NCBI GenBank assembly: GCA_037693485.1
Contig: CM075346.1
Coordinates: 98,996,501 to 99,060,500 of the forward strand
Source of the DNA: Kitagawia praeruptora
Taxonomy: Eukaryota; Streptophyta; Magnoliopsida; Apiales; Apiaceae
Direction: 5' to 3'
DNA: 64,000 bases
This document shows, piece after piece, positions 27,238-39,400 of this stretch; position 1 is the stretch's first letter, and every line of letters begins with the position of its first letter. The position numbers were made by a program, and so were the translations under genes. The notes beneath the pieces are model-generated. The model was not told the DNA's origin, searched no databases, and was given only the letters and a program-made list of their open reading frames with translations.

Positions 27238-28252
27238 CTAGCTTATAGCCCGTGCAAAGCACGGGTTATTTTTAATTTTTTATAATTTATTTATAATGTA
27301 ATATAATATTATAAATATTAATTTAATATGTTATTGGAAGAATTTGAACCTTACATCTTTGTATAACAACTTTTAATATTGCTATATCTAGCGGTTATGA
27401 TCTATTTGAGTTGATAATCTAACGGTTGTGAATATGGGATAACCAAAAATAGGAAATAAACGAACTACAAATTATACTACCTTACGCTTATTATAAATTT
27501 TAAGTTATAATTATTTTTATATAATCATTATTTAATATAATAAACAATTATATACCTTATATAATATATTTATCTAAGATAATTATAATCATAATTATGT
27601 AATTATGTTTTTATTACGATTATATAATTATATAATATAAATATAACTTATCTAACTGTTCTTATTTATTATGGTCATTATTCTTTGTATGATTGGAATA
27701 TATGGTTTTTAATGTATTTTTTTTAATGTATATTGATTTTTAATATATTTTATTAGTAATTGAAAGATGCTGTGTGATATTTTTGGATATATATTAATGA
27801 TTGCAAGATTAATTTTAAATTAAAAGGTAGCGTGTTTTAATTATAAAAGAAATATTAATGATTGAAAGATATGGTATGATTCATGTTTTTACTTTTTAGG
27901 TGTTTATTAATGGTTGAAAGATATGCTGCAATATTTTTGGATATGTATATTAATGATTGCATTATTAGTTTTAAAATAAAAGGTAACATGTTTTAATTAA
28001 GTAGAAGGTAACATGTTTTAATTAGATAGAAATATTAATGATCGAAAGATATGGTATGATTTATGTTTTTAGTTGTTTATAAATGGTAATATTTTAAACT
28101 AAAAGGGAATAGAATGTTAGACTTCTCAGTATAACAACTTTTAATATTATTGTATCTAAATGAGTTGAAAATCTTACGGTTGTGAATAACTTGATTAACC
28201 AAACTACAAACTACAAAAGATCTCTAGTTTGCTTATAATAATATAGTATAGA
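27238..28252 (-). mobile_element. Helitron, minus strand, 1.0 kb, both ends present
   Basis: Its minus-strand 3' end is CTAG at 27238-27241 with the hairpin CCCGTGCAAAGCACGGG at 27249-27265. The 5' end is TCTATACTATATTATTATAA, ending at 28252. A at 27237 and T at 28253 give the A|T target. Its 5' end belongs to a different subfamily from the TCTATACTATTATATAAAAG group. No coding sequence. Confidence 0.85.
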
Positions 28253-28875
28253 TTATAATATTATTATTTATTTTTATTAAATAGAAACATATGTGATATA
28301 ATTGGAAAAAGTGAGGTTTTAGTAAGAGAAAAGAAAAACGGTAACGTGTTTTGGCTGAAAAAGGTAACCGTCCATGATATAATTGGAAAAAGAGAGATGT
28401 TATTTAGAGAAAAAAGAAAAGGTAACGTGTTTTGGGTGAAAAAAGTAATTGATTAGTTAATAGTAATTATAATATAGTTATGTTATTTTATTAAACAAAA
28501 TTGCTTGTACTATTTTAAAAAAAGAGAAATTTTAGTTATATAAAATGTGAAAAATATTCTATTTTACCTGAAAAGGGAAATTATTTAGTTATTGAAAAAT
28601 AGAGAAGATAATATGTTTAATGTGAAAAAGGAAATTGATTAATAAAGGAGAAAATTTAGTTAGATAAAATATAAAAGGATATTGTATTTTACCTGAAAAA
28701 GGAAATTATTTAGTTCTTGAAAAATAGAAAAGATAATATGTTAAGGAAATTAATTAGTTAGTACATCTATAATTGAGTAAGGGTAAATAAGTAAAATCAA
28801 CAGGTACCGTACCGACCAACCAACCAACCAACCAACCAAACTTTTAATGTTTCGGCTTTTATATAATAGTATAGA
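28253..28875 (-). mobile_element. Helitron 5' portion, minus strand
   Basis: It ends on the plus strand with TTTCGGCTTTTATATAATAG and GTATAGA at 28875, i.e. 5' TCTATACTATTATATAAAAG on the minus strand, followed by T. A (CCAA)n run is the complement of the (TTGG)n in plus-strand copies. Its 3' end is absent. Confidence 0.7.
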
Positions 28876-29301
28876 TAAGTTTTAAGCTATGCATATCATT
28901 AATTAGTTTTTTATTAAATAATTTAAGTTAAAATTAAAATAAAATATTAATTATTATTATTTAAAAATGTAATGGTAACATAAAATAAAATTTATTGTAT
29001 ATCAAAAGAAATCCGTGCATCGCACGGATTTCTTTTATTTTAATATTAGTAATACTAATATAAATAAAAAGTATTATTAGAAATTTTTAATTAATATTCC
29101 GTCAACGACATATTTAACTTAAAATTCTATAATATTGTAAATTTTAAATCATGATTAACTAAATCTTATATTAAATTATATTAAATAATATTAAAATAAT
29201 TTTTACAAAATAGTGATTATATAAAAATATAATTATAGCATAAAATAAAATTTAAATAACATATTAAAAGAAACCCGTGCATTGCACGGGTTATAAGCTA
29301 G
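28876..29301 (+). mobile_element. Helitron 3' portion, plus strand
   Basis: Two hairpins are present. One at about 29007-29039 (AGAAATCCGTGCATCGCACG plus its extended complement) is unusually long. The terminal one is CCCGTGCATTGCACGGG (29274-29290) with CTAG at 29298-29301. Confidence 0.7.
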
Positions 29302-29648
29302 TATTATATAAAAGTCGAAAAATTAAAAGTTTGATTGGTATGCCTGTTGAATTTACTTATTTACCCTTACTTAATTACAAATAAAATTCATCATACTAAC
29401 TAATCAATTTGCATTATCTATTCTATTTTTCAACAATCAATTTACTTTTTCAGGTTAAACATATTATCTATTATACTTTTCAATAACTAAATAATTTCCT
29501 TTCTCAGGTAAAATACAATATCTTTAATATTTTATCTAACTAAAATTTCTCCTTCAGTAATCAATTTCTTTTTTTAGGTTGAACATATTACCTTTTCTAT
29601 TTTTCAATAACTAAAAAATTTCTTTTTTAGGTAAAATTTCCTTTTTCA
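29302..29648 (+). mobile_element. Helitron 5' portion, plus strand
   Basis: It starts TATTATATAAAAGTCGAAAA immediately after the CTAG at 29301, then AATTAAAAGTTTGATTGG. It breaks off at about 29648, where copia-derived sequence begins. Confidence 0.65.
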
Positions 29649-29703
29649 TCTTTTCAAGAGAATTAAGGTGAGCAAAGTGGGTATTGCTGATAACTCAACT
29701 GAT

Positions 29704-30272
29704 AAGGGTGAACAAGGGGCGGGTTGAGGGAAAAAACAACCCAACCAAATTAGTACGGGTTTTATAAAAATTAACCCGTTCAACCCACGGTTTTGGATGG
29801 GGCGGGTTGGTCGGGTTTTGAACGGTCCGGGTTGGGTTAGGGCGGTTTGGTCGGGTTACAAATCGAAAGAACTTTACAGAAAATGCAGAAGATTCTACCC
29901 AGAAAATGCAAAAATTCTGCCCAGAAATTGCAGAAATGTGTTGCAGAATGTGTTACAGAATGTAGAAAATGTGTTGCAGAATGTTGTAGAGTGTGTTGCA
30001 GAATGTAGAAAGTGTTGCAGAATGTAGAAAATGCAAAAAATGCAGAAAATGAATGCAAAAAACTGCAGAAAATATTTAATCAATATGCATTGTATGTAAA
30101 CGGGTTGGATTAGGGTTAAAATTTGTTAAACCATAACACAACCCAATTAGTACGGGTTTTTTAAAAATCAACCCGTTCAACCCACGAGTTTGGACGGTCC
30201 GGGTTGGTCGGGCGAAATAAGGAGCGGGTTGGGGCGGGTTGGGCGGGTTGGGTAAATTTTGTTCACCCCTAC
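29704..30272. mobile_element. hAT-like MITE inserted in the copia RNase H remnant
   Basis: The ends AAGGGTGAAC and GTTCACCCCTAC are inverted termini. The 8-bp flanks CAACTGAT (29696-29703) and CAGCTGAT (30273-30280) match at 7 of 8 positions. Removing the element restores the copia frame, which confirms the insertion. Subterminal copies of GGGTTGG/CGGGTT fill both ends. The 60- to 77-codon frames here are repeat artefacts. Confidence 0.85.
29874..30075. repeat. GCAGAAAATG/GTTGCAGAATGT minisatellite
   Basis: About 200 bp in the middle of the hAT MITE consist of irregular 10- to 12-bp units around GCAGAA(A/T)(A/G)T. They read as repetitive frames on both strands, which are not genes. Confidence 0.8.
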
Positions 30273-30648
30273 CAGCTGATATGCTTGCCAAGCCGGTTCC
30301 ACATAGCAAGTTTCAACATTGTTTGGACTTGCTTAATGTTAGGAGTTGTTGATTGCCCTTTTTGAGGACAAAATCTTAGGCAGAAGAGTTTTATCTGGTA
30401 CATCTTGCATTAATATGGTGCGTCTGGTACATCTGTTTTTCTGGTACATCTGGCATTATTATGATGCGTCTGGTACATCTGTTATTTGTGAGAGTATTCA
30501 AGTCAAGGTGGAGATTTGTTGAAATATGACTTGAAATTGGTTTCTGTTTTGCCGTCTGTTCTGTTTTATCTGTTTCCTAGTCAGTTTCTGTTTTGTTTTC
30601 TGTAGCCACCTAGAGAGTATTATATAAACTCTCTAGGGGCATAACTTA

Positions 30649-30987
30649 TATGATGTGATATTTTCGGGTATATATTAATGATTGTAAGATTAGTTTTAAA
30701 TTAAAAAGGTAACATGTTTTAATTCGAAAGGAAATATTAATGATTGGAAGATATGATACGATTGATATTTTTAGTTGTTTATAAAAGGTAATATCTTCAA
30801 TTAAAAGTAAATGTGAAAAAATGCAATCGACTACTTACCATTAATTATATTATGTTATTATTTATTTTAGGATTTTTAATTGATATCATATATATTTTTG
30901 TTTATAATGAAGGTAAATAAGTAAATTCACGAAGTACCAAAAAACAGGTACCAAAACTTTTAATGTTTCGGCTTTTATATAATAGTA
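30649..30987 (-). mobile_element. Helitron 5' portion, minus strand
   Basis: The plus strand ends ATGTTTCGGCTTTTATATAA and TAGTA at 30987, directly against the CTAG of the next minus-strand Helitron. It is the mirror image of the junctions at 4600 and 29301. Confidence 0.65.
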
Positions 30988-31549
30988 CTAGCCTAAAACC
31001 TGTGTGATGCACGTATTTTTTTTATATTATATAAAAAATTTCATTAATTAAAATTAATTTTTTTAAAACATGAATTTTGGAGGCTTACTTTTTTATATGA
31101 GATGATTTGATAATAATTATATAAATGTTATTCGTGATATTTCTAGAAAAGGAGGGATTTAGTTAGAAAATATAGAAAAGATGATAGGTTTTAGTTAAAA
31201 AGAATAATCAATTAATTATTAGTAATTATAAAATTATTACTTCATTTTATTAAATAGAATGTCCGTGGTATGATTAGAAAAATAGAGAATTTAGTTAGTG
31301 AAAATTAAAAAGATCATATGTTTTAGGTGAAAAAAGTAATTGATTAGTTTATAGTAATTATAATTGAATTACGTTATTTTACTAAATACAATTGCTCGTA
31401 ATGTTTTTAGAAAATGAGAAAATAATATTGTCCGTGGTAATTCTATTATAAAAGGGATTTTAGTTAGAAAATATAGAAAAGATGATATGTTTTAGCTGTA
31501 AAGGGTAATCGGTTAATTAAAAATATTATAATATTATTGGTTTATTTTA

Positions 31550-32391
31550 GGGTATTTACTAAAAATACCAGGTTTAAAGTTTCTATTTTCAAAAATACCA
31601 TCTCCTTTAATTAATTGCAATTTTACTCAACTAAGTTTCAAAATTGCAAAAATACCACAAATTAGGTCAACCCCTCCCCCTCCCCCTTTGACCCACCGAC
31701 TTCAACAACTTCAAATTTATTTTTATTTTTTTAAGGTAGGGGTGATATTTTGGTTGCAACTACATTCAACTTTTTTTTAAGGTGGGGTGCTTTTGGTGGA
31801 TTTGGGTTGCAAGACCCCGCCAGTGGCAATATTCAACCAAATGCAACCAAATTCAACTTTTTTTTTAAGATGGGGTGATTTTGGGTTGCATGGCCCCGCC
31901 AGGGGCAATATTCAACCAAATGCAACCACATTCAACTCTATATATAAATAGTTGCATGTGGTTGCATTCAGTTGCTGATTTCAAGTTTCATTTTTCAGTT
32001 GTCATTTTCGACCTCTTTTTTGAACTCTATATATAAAATCAGAAATTTAGTTGCATGTGGTTGCATTCAGTTGAATGTGGTTGCATTCAGTTGAATATGC
32101 CCCTGCGGGGCCTTGCAACTCAAATCCACCAAAATAGCACCCCATCTTAAAAAAAATAAAAAATTAAATGTGGTTGCATTTAGTTGAATGTGGTTGCCCC
32201 TGCGGGGCCTTGCAACCCAAATCCAACAAAATATCACCCCACCTTAAAAAAAAAAAAGTCGATGAACAGTACTGTTCATCCGAAATTCTGGGCAGGAAAA
32301 TGGGTTGAAAGAGGAAAGATGGTATTTTTGCAAATAAGATGATATTTTTGAAAAAAAATTACTTTTGACAATATATTTATGAAAATAGTCC
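31550..32391. mobile_element. non-autonomous Mutator-like element
   Basis: The exact 9-bp duplication TTTATTTTA at 31541-31549 and 32392-32400, with GGGTATTTACTAAAAATACC opposite GGACTATTTTCATAAATATA in the inverted end, fits a Mutator-like element. Long, partly inverted internal blocks are present. One reads CCCCGCCAGGGGCAATATTC, with TTGCATGTGGTTGCATTCAG nearby. The complementary block reads GCCCCTGCGGGGCCTTGCAA. No transposase is seen. Confidence 0.85.
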
Positions 32392-33491
32392 TTTATTTTA
32401 TTAAATAGAACCGTCCGTGATATAATTAAAAAAAATTTAGTTAGAGAAAATAGAAAGGTAACGTGCATGATTTATAGGGAAAAGGTAATTGATTAGTTTA
32501 TAGTAATTATAATTTAATTATGTTATTTTACGAAATAAAATTGTTCATAGTTTTTAGAAAATGAGAAATTAACGCTACCCGTTATATTTCTAGAAAAAAA
32601 GGGAATGTAATTAGAAAAAAAATAGAAAAGATGATATATTTTAGCTGAAAAGGTAATCGATTAATTATTATATTATTATTTTATTTGTATTAAATAGAAT
32701 CGCCTGTAATATAATTAGAAAAATGAAGGTTTTAGTAAGAATAAAGAAAAAAAGTAACGTGTTTTGCTGAAAAAAGGTAACCGTCCATGATATAATTGGA
32801 AAAAGAGAGATTTTAGTTAGAGAAAAGAGAAAAGGTAACGTGTTTTGACTGAAAAAGGTAATTGATTAGTTAATAATAATTATATATAATTATGTTATTT
32901 TTTAGCTGAAATGGTAATTGATTAATTATTAGTATTATAATATTATTATTATTTTTATTAAATTGAAACGCCTGTAATATAATTAGAAAAATGGAGGTTT
33001 TAGTAAGAATAACGAAAAAAGGTAACGTGTTTTGCTGAAAAAGGTAACCATCCATAATATAATTGGAAAAAGAGAGATTTTAGTTAGAGAAAAGAGAAAA
33101 TGTAACGTGTTTTGATTAAAAAAGGTAATTGATTAGTTAATAGCAATTATATATAATTAAGTTATTTTTTTAAACAAAATTGCTCGTAGTGTTTTTAAAA
33201 ATTAGAAATTTTAGTTAGATAAAATGTAAAAGATATTCTATTTTAAATGAAAAAGGAAATTATTTAGTTATTGAAAAATAGAAAAGGTTATATGTTTAAA
33301 CTGAAAAAGGAAATTAATTAATAAATGAGAAATTTTAGTTAGATAAAATATAAAAGATATTGTATTTTACTTGGAAAAGGTACTCCCTCCGTCCATTTCA
33401 TTTCTTTACACTTTCTATTTTGGGCCGTCCATTCCATTTTTTTACATTACTAAAAATAGTAACTTTTAACAATAAAATACATTATTACATC

Positions 33492-34574
33492 TAATAAGTG
33501 GATTTTATATCCACTTGGAACATTCTATAATGGCTTAAATTGATTGTCTTGGACTCAAGTTTCTTGTAGTTTTGATGTGTTTTGCTTAGTTGTGCAGATT
33601 TACGAGAATGTTGACTAAGGTGGATGCTTCTATAATTTTTGGGGAATTAATTGATTAAAATTCGGATTTCTGAGAAGGGCTTGCGCAGTCTACACTGTTT
33701 TGGTCATATCTTGAGTTCTAGAAGTCTGTTTGAGGCCCGTAAGCAGTCCACGCGAAGCTAACGAGATTCTCTATCATTCTAAAGTGGTCCAGAGGTCCAA
33801 TTACAACTAAAACGGCTCTGGAAAACTGAAGAAAAGTCAGCTACGAATTTTCCTTAAAAACAGAATCAGTTTAGGAAACGTATTTTGCAGAAATTCTATT
33901 TTAACTCTATTTTGGGTATTTTCTTGCTGGGCAAGAATTATAGATCCTATATAAACACATCCAACCCTTGTAATTTGGATCATCATCATTAGGAGTAGAA
34001 CCATTACATATCAATTACTTAGATTTATTTGTATTTTTTCATACTTTGTTTTTATCATGGTTTCACTTGATCCCATGATGACGAGAGGTTCGATTATGAA
34101 CTAATCGTTGTCATGGGATTCTAACGGATTTATTTATGGAGCTTTAGTATCTTGATTGCTTTAAAGATCTGTGTGTGATGTATATCTGATATACTCGTAT
34201 GGTTATGCTTAATTGATAGATGCGTCATGAACATCTAATTTGTTAATCTCTTGTGAAGTGAAAGTGGATCTTGAGATTTAAAACTTGCCATGCTAGCATA
34301 GGTTCATAATTGTTTATCAATATGATTCGTGGTGTGAGATGAAAATACTTATACTGCCCTGTGTGATCTTTATGGATAACTTGTTCTTCAACCGTTATGT
34401 TTTCAAATTCTATAGAGATATAGGGTCTAAACATAATTGGTGTCTTTTCATCTTCTATCTCTTTTGTGGATGTATGGGTAGTTTGGTATACGTATACTGA
34501 CTGGTAGCGTGTACTTGTTTCGTGTTGTCCGATCAGATATCATAACCATTGCATATAGTGATTAAAGGCGTCAG
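33492..34574 (+). repeat. outer element 5' LTR, first part
   Basis: It matches 50453-51533 of the 3' LTR almost base for base, starting TAATAAGTGGATTTTATATC (TGATAAG in the 3' LTR). It ends at GTCAG (34570-34574), the target site of the inner element. Confidence 0.93.
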
Positions 34575-35821
34575 TGATAAGTGGATTTTATATCCACTTG
34601 GAACATTCTATATCGGCTTAAATTGATTGTTTTGGACTCAAGTTTGTGTAGTTTTGATGTGTTTTGTGTAGTTGTGCAGGTTTCCAAGAATATCTAAGCT
34701 TTTGTCGTTTTTGGAGATTTAATTGATTAAAATTCGGATTTTCCGGGAAGGCTGCGCAGCTTATACTGTTTTGGCCATATCTGGAGTTCTAGAAGTCCGT
34801 TTTCAGCGATCTTACTGCCCACGCGAAGCTTGAGAGATTTTCTACAACCTGGGATAGGAAACAAGTGCAAGAAACGTAATGATTAAAGTCGTGCACGTGT
34901 TCTTATTAAAGAAGGCTTGGAATTTACTGTTTTGCCCTTTTTCTAATTCTAATTGTATTCTGGGCAGTTTTGGGTACCTTCTTTAAATCCTAATTGTAAT
35001 AGAAGGCAATATCTTGCTGGGCAAGATTTGTAGAGCCTATATAAACACATCCTACCATTGTAAATCATAACAATTCATAGCTTTTAATCGTATCAAGGTA
35101 CTTTCGATCTTCAATTCTTTCTTCAATATTATGTTTTCATTCATTATCATTATTATTTTGTTTTCTTCTTTAATTATGCGTAACTAATTCTCTAATCTGA
35201 GGATTGGGTAGTATTCCTTGGTATTCATGCATGCTTGATTACGTGATTTTCTGCTTTGCTGATCTGTTAATGAGATCTTAACACAATTAGAAGAGTAGCT
35301 AACTTTTGATTGTATTCTAGGGATTATAATAAGCTTGGGAGAGAAGTTGCAATCTTAGTACATGATTTAACAGACATAATTTGAATATTAGATCGGGAGA
35401 TTAATAGGAGAATTGTGAGATATATAATTCTTGGCACTTAACAGTTTATAGATATACTTTGATTGTATCACGGGAGTGACAATTAGGGTGTAGCTATAGG
35501 CAATATATTGTAACCTGGGAGGGTACAGTATAACTTTAGAAGAATTGTTTTCAGCAAGGTAGGAACACAGATATCACATTAATATTGAGCATGTATTGAG
35601 ACCAAGTGAAGAACTCCAGTTCTTAGATTGTTTTCCCATATATTTGAATCTCAGTTTAAAATCAAATCTTAGTGCTTATAATTAGTTTTTGGTTAATTTA
35701 GTTAATACACAAACCCAAAAATTCTTCTCACACACTTCTAGACTAAAAGAGATAAGAAACCTGAACTTTGTATTAAATTTAGTCCTTCCCTGAGAACGAA
35801 CACACAAAAATACTACTAACA
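34575..35821 (+). repeat. inner element 5' LTR (1,247 bp)
   Basis: It starts TGATAAGTGGATTTTATATC and ends ATACTACTAACA just before the PBS. Its first ~200 bp resemble the outer LTR and the rest is different, so the two LTRs are related subfamilies. CCTATATAAACACATCC (35037-35053) is the likely TATA region. Confidence 0.93.
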
Positions 35822-35824
35822 AAT

Positions 35825-35842
35825 TGGCGCCGCTGCCGGGGA
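35825..35842 (+). other. primer-binding site, inner element
   Basis: TGGCGCCGCTGCCGGGGA, three bases after the LTR end, is complementary to the 3' end of plant tRNA-Asp with one mismatch. This PBS type is standard in Athila-like elements. Confidence 0.9.
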
Positions 35843-35931
35843 AGGCAGTATACTTGAGTTTAGGTTAATTGTTTCTTATTGTTTAGATTTTAATTGGTTC
35901 CACAAGTTGTTTTGTTGGTGATTTTCAGGTG

Positions 35932-36426
35932 TATGCTACGTTCATCTTGCGTTAGAAAATTGGAATTTGACCCTGAAATTGAGCGTACCTTGAGAAAGAT
36001 AAGAAAAGAGAAAGCTAAGATGACGGACCCTGAGAACGAACACACAAAAATACTACTAACAAATTGGCACCGCTGCCGGGGACATTCAATCAAATTGACG
36101 CTGAGAATGTTAACGCAAATGTTAATGCAAATGTTAATGTTGATCAGACTTCTATTTGGGACCATGAGACACCTAATCCTGCCAATTGCATGTACAAAAC
36201 TCCAGAGATTGGTGCAACCCAATTCAACATTAATCCGAGTTTAATTCAGATGATCAGCAATCAAGCTTTTGAAGGAGATATTGAATTAGAGGACCCACAC
36301 AGACATCTAGAGCATTTTGTGCAGATGTGTGGCTCATTCAGAATCAATGGTGTTACAAGTGATCAGATTCGTCTCCATATGTTTCCCTACTCTATTAAGG
36401 GAAGAGCTTTGGAATGGTTTCAGTAA
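35932..36426 (+). pseudogene. gag N-terminal region, frameshifted and stopped
   Basis: Athila-type gag sequence is split. The first part (RKLEFDPEIERTLRKIRK, from 35957) is in one frame and runs into the 55-bp duplication. After it the gag frame is shifted and continues with Asn/Val-rich repeats (NVNANVNANVN) and a retrotransposon gag domain (HRHLEHFVQMCGSF, GRALEWFQ). An in-frame TAA at 36424-36426 then ends it. The frame beyond the stop is the same frame as the long gag-pol ORF. The shift and stop together should prevent normal gag synthesis from this copy. Confidence 0.85.
36028..36082 (+). repeat. 55-bp duplicate of LTR end plus PBS inside gag
   Basis: It copies 35788-35842 at an offset of exactly 240 bp with one difference (GGCGCC to GGCACC). 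It therefore includes the last 34 bp of the LTR and a second PBS. It falls in the gag leader and coincides with a change of reading frame. Confidence 0.93.
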
Positions 36427-39400
36427 CTTCCAAACACTGCGGTTGCTACATGGGATAGTCTTTCTACTGCATTCTTGTCCAAATATTATCCTTCTGACAA
36501 GACGCAACAATTGAGGACTATGATTATGAGTTTCAAAGCGCAACCGGGTGAAGGTCTATACCAGGCATGGGAGAGATTCAAGGCACTATTGAGGAAGTGT
36601 CCACATCACGGCTTGGAAGATTGGCAGATCATCAGTACTTTTTATGGGGCCATGAATGCAGATATTCGTTTGAGTTTGGATGTGGCTGCTGGTGGAAATT
36701 TCAAGAAGGCACCAACTACACAGGCTAAAGCACTCCTTGAGGAATTGGCATCTAATAACTATTCATGGGCACCTAGTGGGACGAGCTCAGCTAAAGCAGC
36801 ACAAGACTCTGAGATGATTAACATGCTGGCTCAGAAGTTGGATACTCTAACTCAGGAGATGCGAGGACAAAGAGCAAATGTGAATGCTATTTCTTCACCT
36901 ATGGATGGGTATAATGATTATGGTGCTAATCAGAACTCTTATGTGCAACAATTTCCAGAAGAAGCATATTTTATTCAGGGAAGACAGCCGTGGCCTGTTC
37001 AGAATAACTCCTATTACAATCCAAATCAAAGGCCAAACAACAATCTTTCTTACAGTAATAATCATGCGGCTAATCCTTCTTATGCATTTCCAAGGCAGAA
37101 TCAACCTTCTGGTTTTCAGTCACGACCACCGTATCAAGCACAGCAGCAGTATCAACCTCCGTCAAAGAAAGAACCAACTGATTGGGAGGTTGCACTAAAT
37201 AAGATTATGCAAGGAACTTCTGGGGCATTGGCTAATATGGAATCAAGAATAAAGCAGATGGCATCATCTCAAAAGATGCTAGAAACGCAGATTGGACAGA
37301 TTGCCTCCAAGATGGGTGTTCGTGAGCAAGGATCACTTCCTAGTCAACCCGACCAGACTGGTAAAGAGCAATGCAAAGCAATTACTTTGAGGAGCGGGAA
37401 AGAGTTGCCCGAGGTTGAGGTTCTTGAGCCTAAAGAGAAGGATGCTGAAAAAGAAAGTGAGATAGTAGAGATCGATGCAGAAAAGTCAGAAAAAGTAGAT
37501 GAAGAGAAGAAGGAAGAAGAACCAGAAAAGCCGTATGTTCCTCCACCACCTTATGTTCCTCCAATTCCTTTTCCACAGAGACTTCACAACAGGCAGTTAG
37601 AGAAGCAGTATGAGAAGTTCTTGACTATGTTCCGGCAGTTGCATGTCAATATTCCTTTGGCTGAAGCTTTGAATCAAATGCCACTCTATGCTAAATTTCT
37701 TAAGGAGATGTTGACAAAGAAGAGGAAACTTGAGGATGCAGAAACCATTACTCTCAATGCTGAATGCAGTGCAGTCATCCAAAAGGCCATTCCTCAGAAA
37801 TTGAAAGATCCGGGAAGCTTTTCTTTGCCTTGCACTATTGGGAAGATGGAGAACATGAAAGCCTTGTGTGATTTAGGGGCTAGTGTGAGTTTAATGCCAT
37901 ATTCAATTTGCAAACGACTTGGTCTTGGGGAGCTTAAAAAGACACGAATTTCACTTCAGTTAGCTGATCGTTCTGTTAAATATCCGTTGGGGGTCATTGA
38001 AGATGTGGTTGTCAAAGTTGATAAATTTGTCATACCTTGTGATTTTGTGGTGTTAGAGATGGATGAAGATGTTGAGATACCCATTATCTTGGGAAGGCCA
38101 TTCTTGGCTACTGCTGGCACTACAATCGATGTTAAAGCTGAAAAATTGACATTGAATGTTGACGAGGACAAAGTGGAATTTGATCTAAACAAAGCGATGA
38201 AGATGCCTCCTTTTGGAGCAACTTGTTTTACTGTTGATAGAGTTGATGAAATTGTGCAGCTAGAAAATGAACACTTCATGGGAGCAGAAAGGGTATTAGA
38301 TGAGGTAGTAGAAGAAGAAGCACTTGTTGTTCGAGACACAGAAGTTGAGATGGTTTTTACGCTTTCAGAGGTACCACAGGTGGAACTTAAACCTCTACCT
38401 GCTAATTTGAGGTATGCCTTTCTTGGTCCTGATGATACATATCCTGTGGTAGTTTCTGCCTTGCTTACTGATGATGAGCGAGAAAAATTATTACATGTTC
38501 TTCGGCAATATAAATCAGCTATTGGTTGGACAATTCAAGATATCAAGGGAATTAGCCCTGCTCTTTGCATGCATAGAATTACCTTAGAAGATGATCATAA
38601 GCCTGTGATTGAGGGACAAAGAAGATTGAATCCGAATTTGCAAGAGGTGGTGAAGAAAGAAATCACTAAGTTGCTTGACGCTGGTATCATATATTCGGTT
38701 CCACACAGTAAGTGGGTTAGTCCTATTCATGTTGTGCCTAAGAAAGGTGGGATGACTGTTGTTCACAATGAGAAGAATGAATTAATTCCCACGAGAACAG
38801 TAACAGGTTGGAGAGTTTGCATTGATTACAGGAAGTTGAATACCGCTACTCGCAAAGATCACTTTCCCCTCCCATTCATTGATCAAATGCTCGAAAGGTT
38901 GGCGGGTAATGAGTATTACAACTTTCTGGATGGTTTCTCGGGCTACTTTCAGATTCCTATTGCACCCGAAGATCAAGAGAAGACCACCTTTACTTGTCCT
39001 TATGGTACTTTTGCTTATCGGAGGCTTCCTTTTGGTTTGTGTAATGGTCCTTCGACGTTTCAACGGCTCATGAACCACATATTCTCAGATTTTATAGGGA
39101 AAGACATAGAGGTCTTCATGGATGACTTCACAGTTTATGGTTCTTCCTTTGAATCATGTTTAGCCAGTTTGTCGAAGGTATTGCAGAGATGTACTGAAAC
39201 TAATCTTGTTGTTAATTGGGAAAAGTGTCACTTTATGGTGAAGGAGGGCATTGTGCTTGGGCATAAAATCTCTAATAAAGGCATTGAGGTCGATAGAGCA
39301 AAAATTGAAGTTATTGAAAAATTGCCACCACCTTCATCTGTGAAAGGAATTCGAAGCTTTCTTGGTCATGCTGGTTTTTATCGACGGTTCATCAAGGATT

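Larger units (their letters stand above)
29649..30648 (+). pseudogene. copia retrotransposon remnant: RNase H tail, PPT and start of 3' LTR
   Basis: A reading frame from about 29653 gives KVSKVGIADNSTD, and after the inserted MITE DMLAKPVPHSKFQHCLDLL up to the stop at 30350-30352. This is the conserved C-terminal end of Ty1/copia RNase H, which includes a DMLTKPV-type motif. A purine tract (AAGGTGGAGAT, 30505-30515) and TGTTGAAATATGACTTG at 30517 mark the PPT and LTR start, with a possible TATA (TATATAAAC) near 30621. Everything upstream is missing and the LTR is truncated at about 30648. It lies between oppositely oriented Helitron 5' ends. Confidence 0.8.

Noticed and set aside
29797..30309. 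Frames of 60 to 77 codons over the GCAGAA minisatellite
   Set aside because: Low-complexity repeat inside a MITE; open on both strands by composition.
34243..34434. 63-codon minus-strand frame also present at 51203-51394
   Set aside because: It occurs in both outer LTRs because they are duplicates. No coding features.
37956..38339. 127-codon Ser/Thr-rich frame on the minus strand
   Set aside because: Shadow of the gag-pol frame on the opposite strand.
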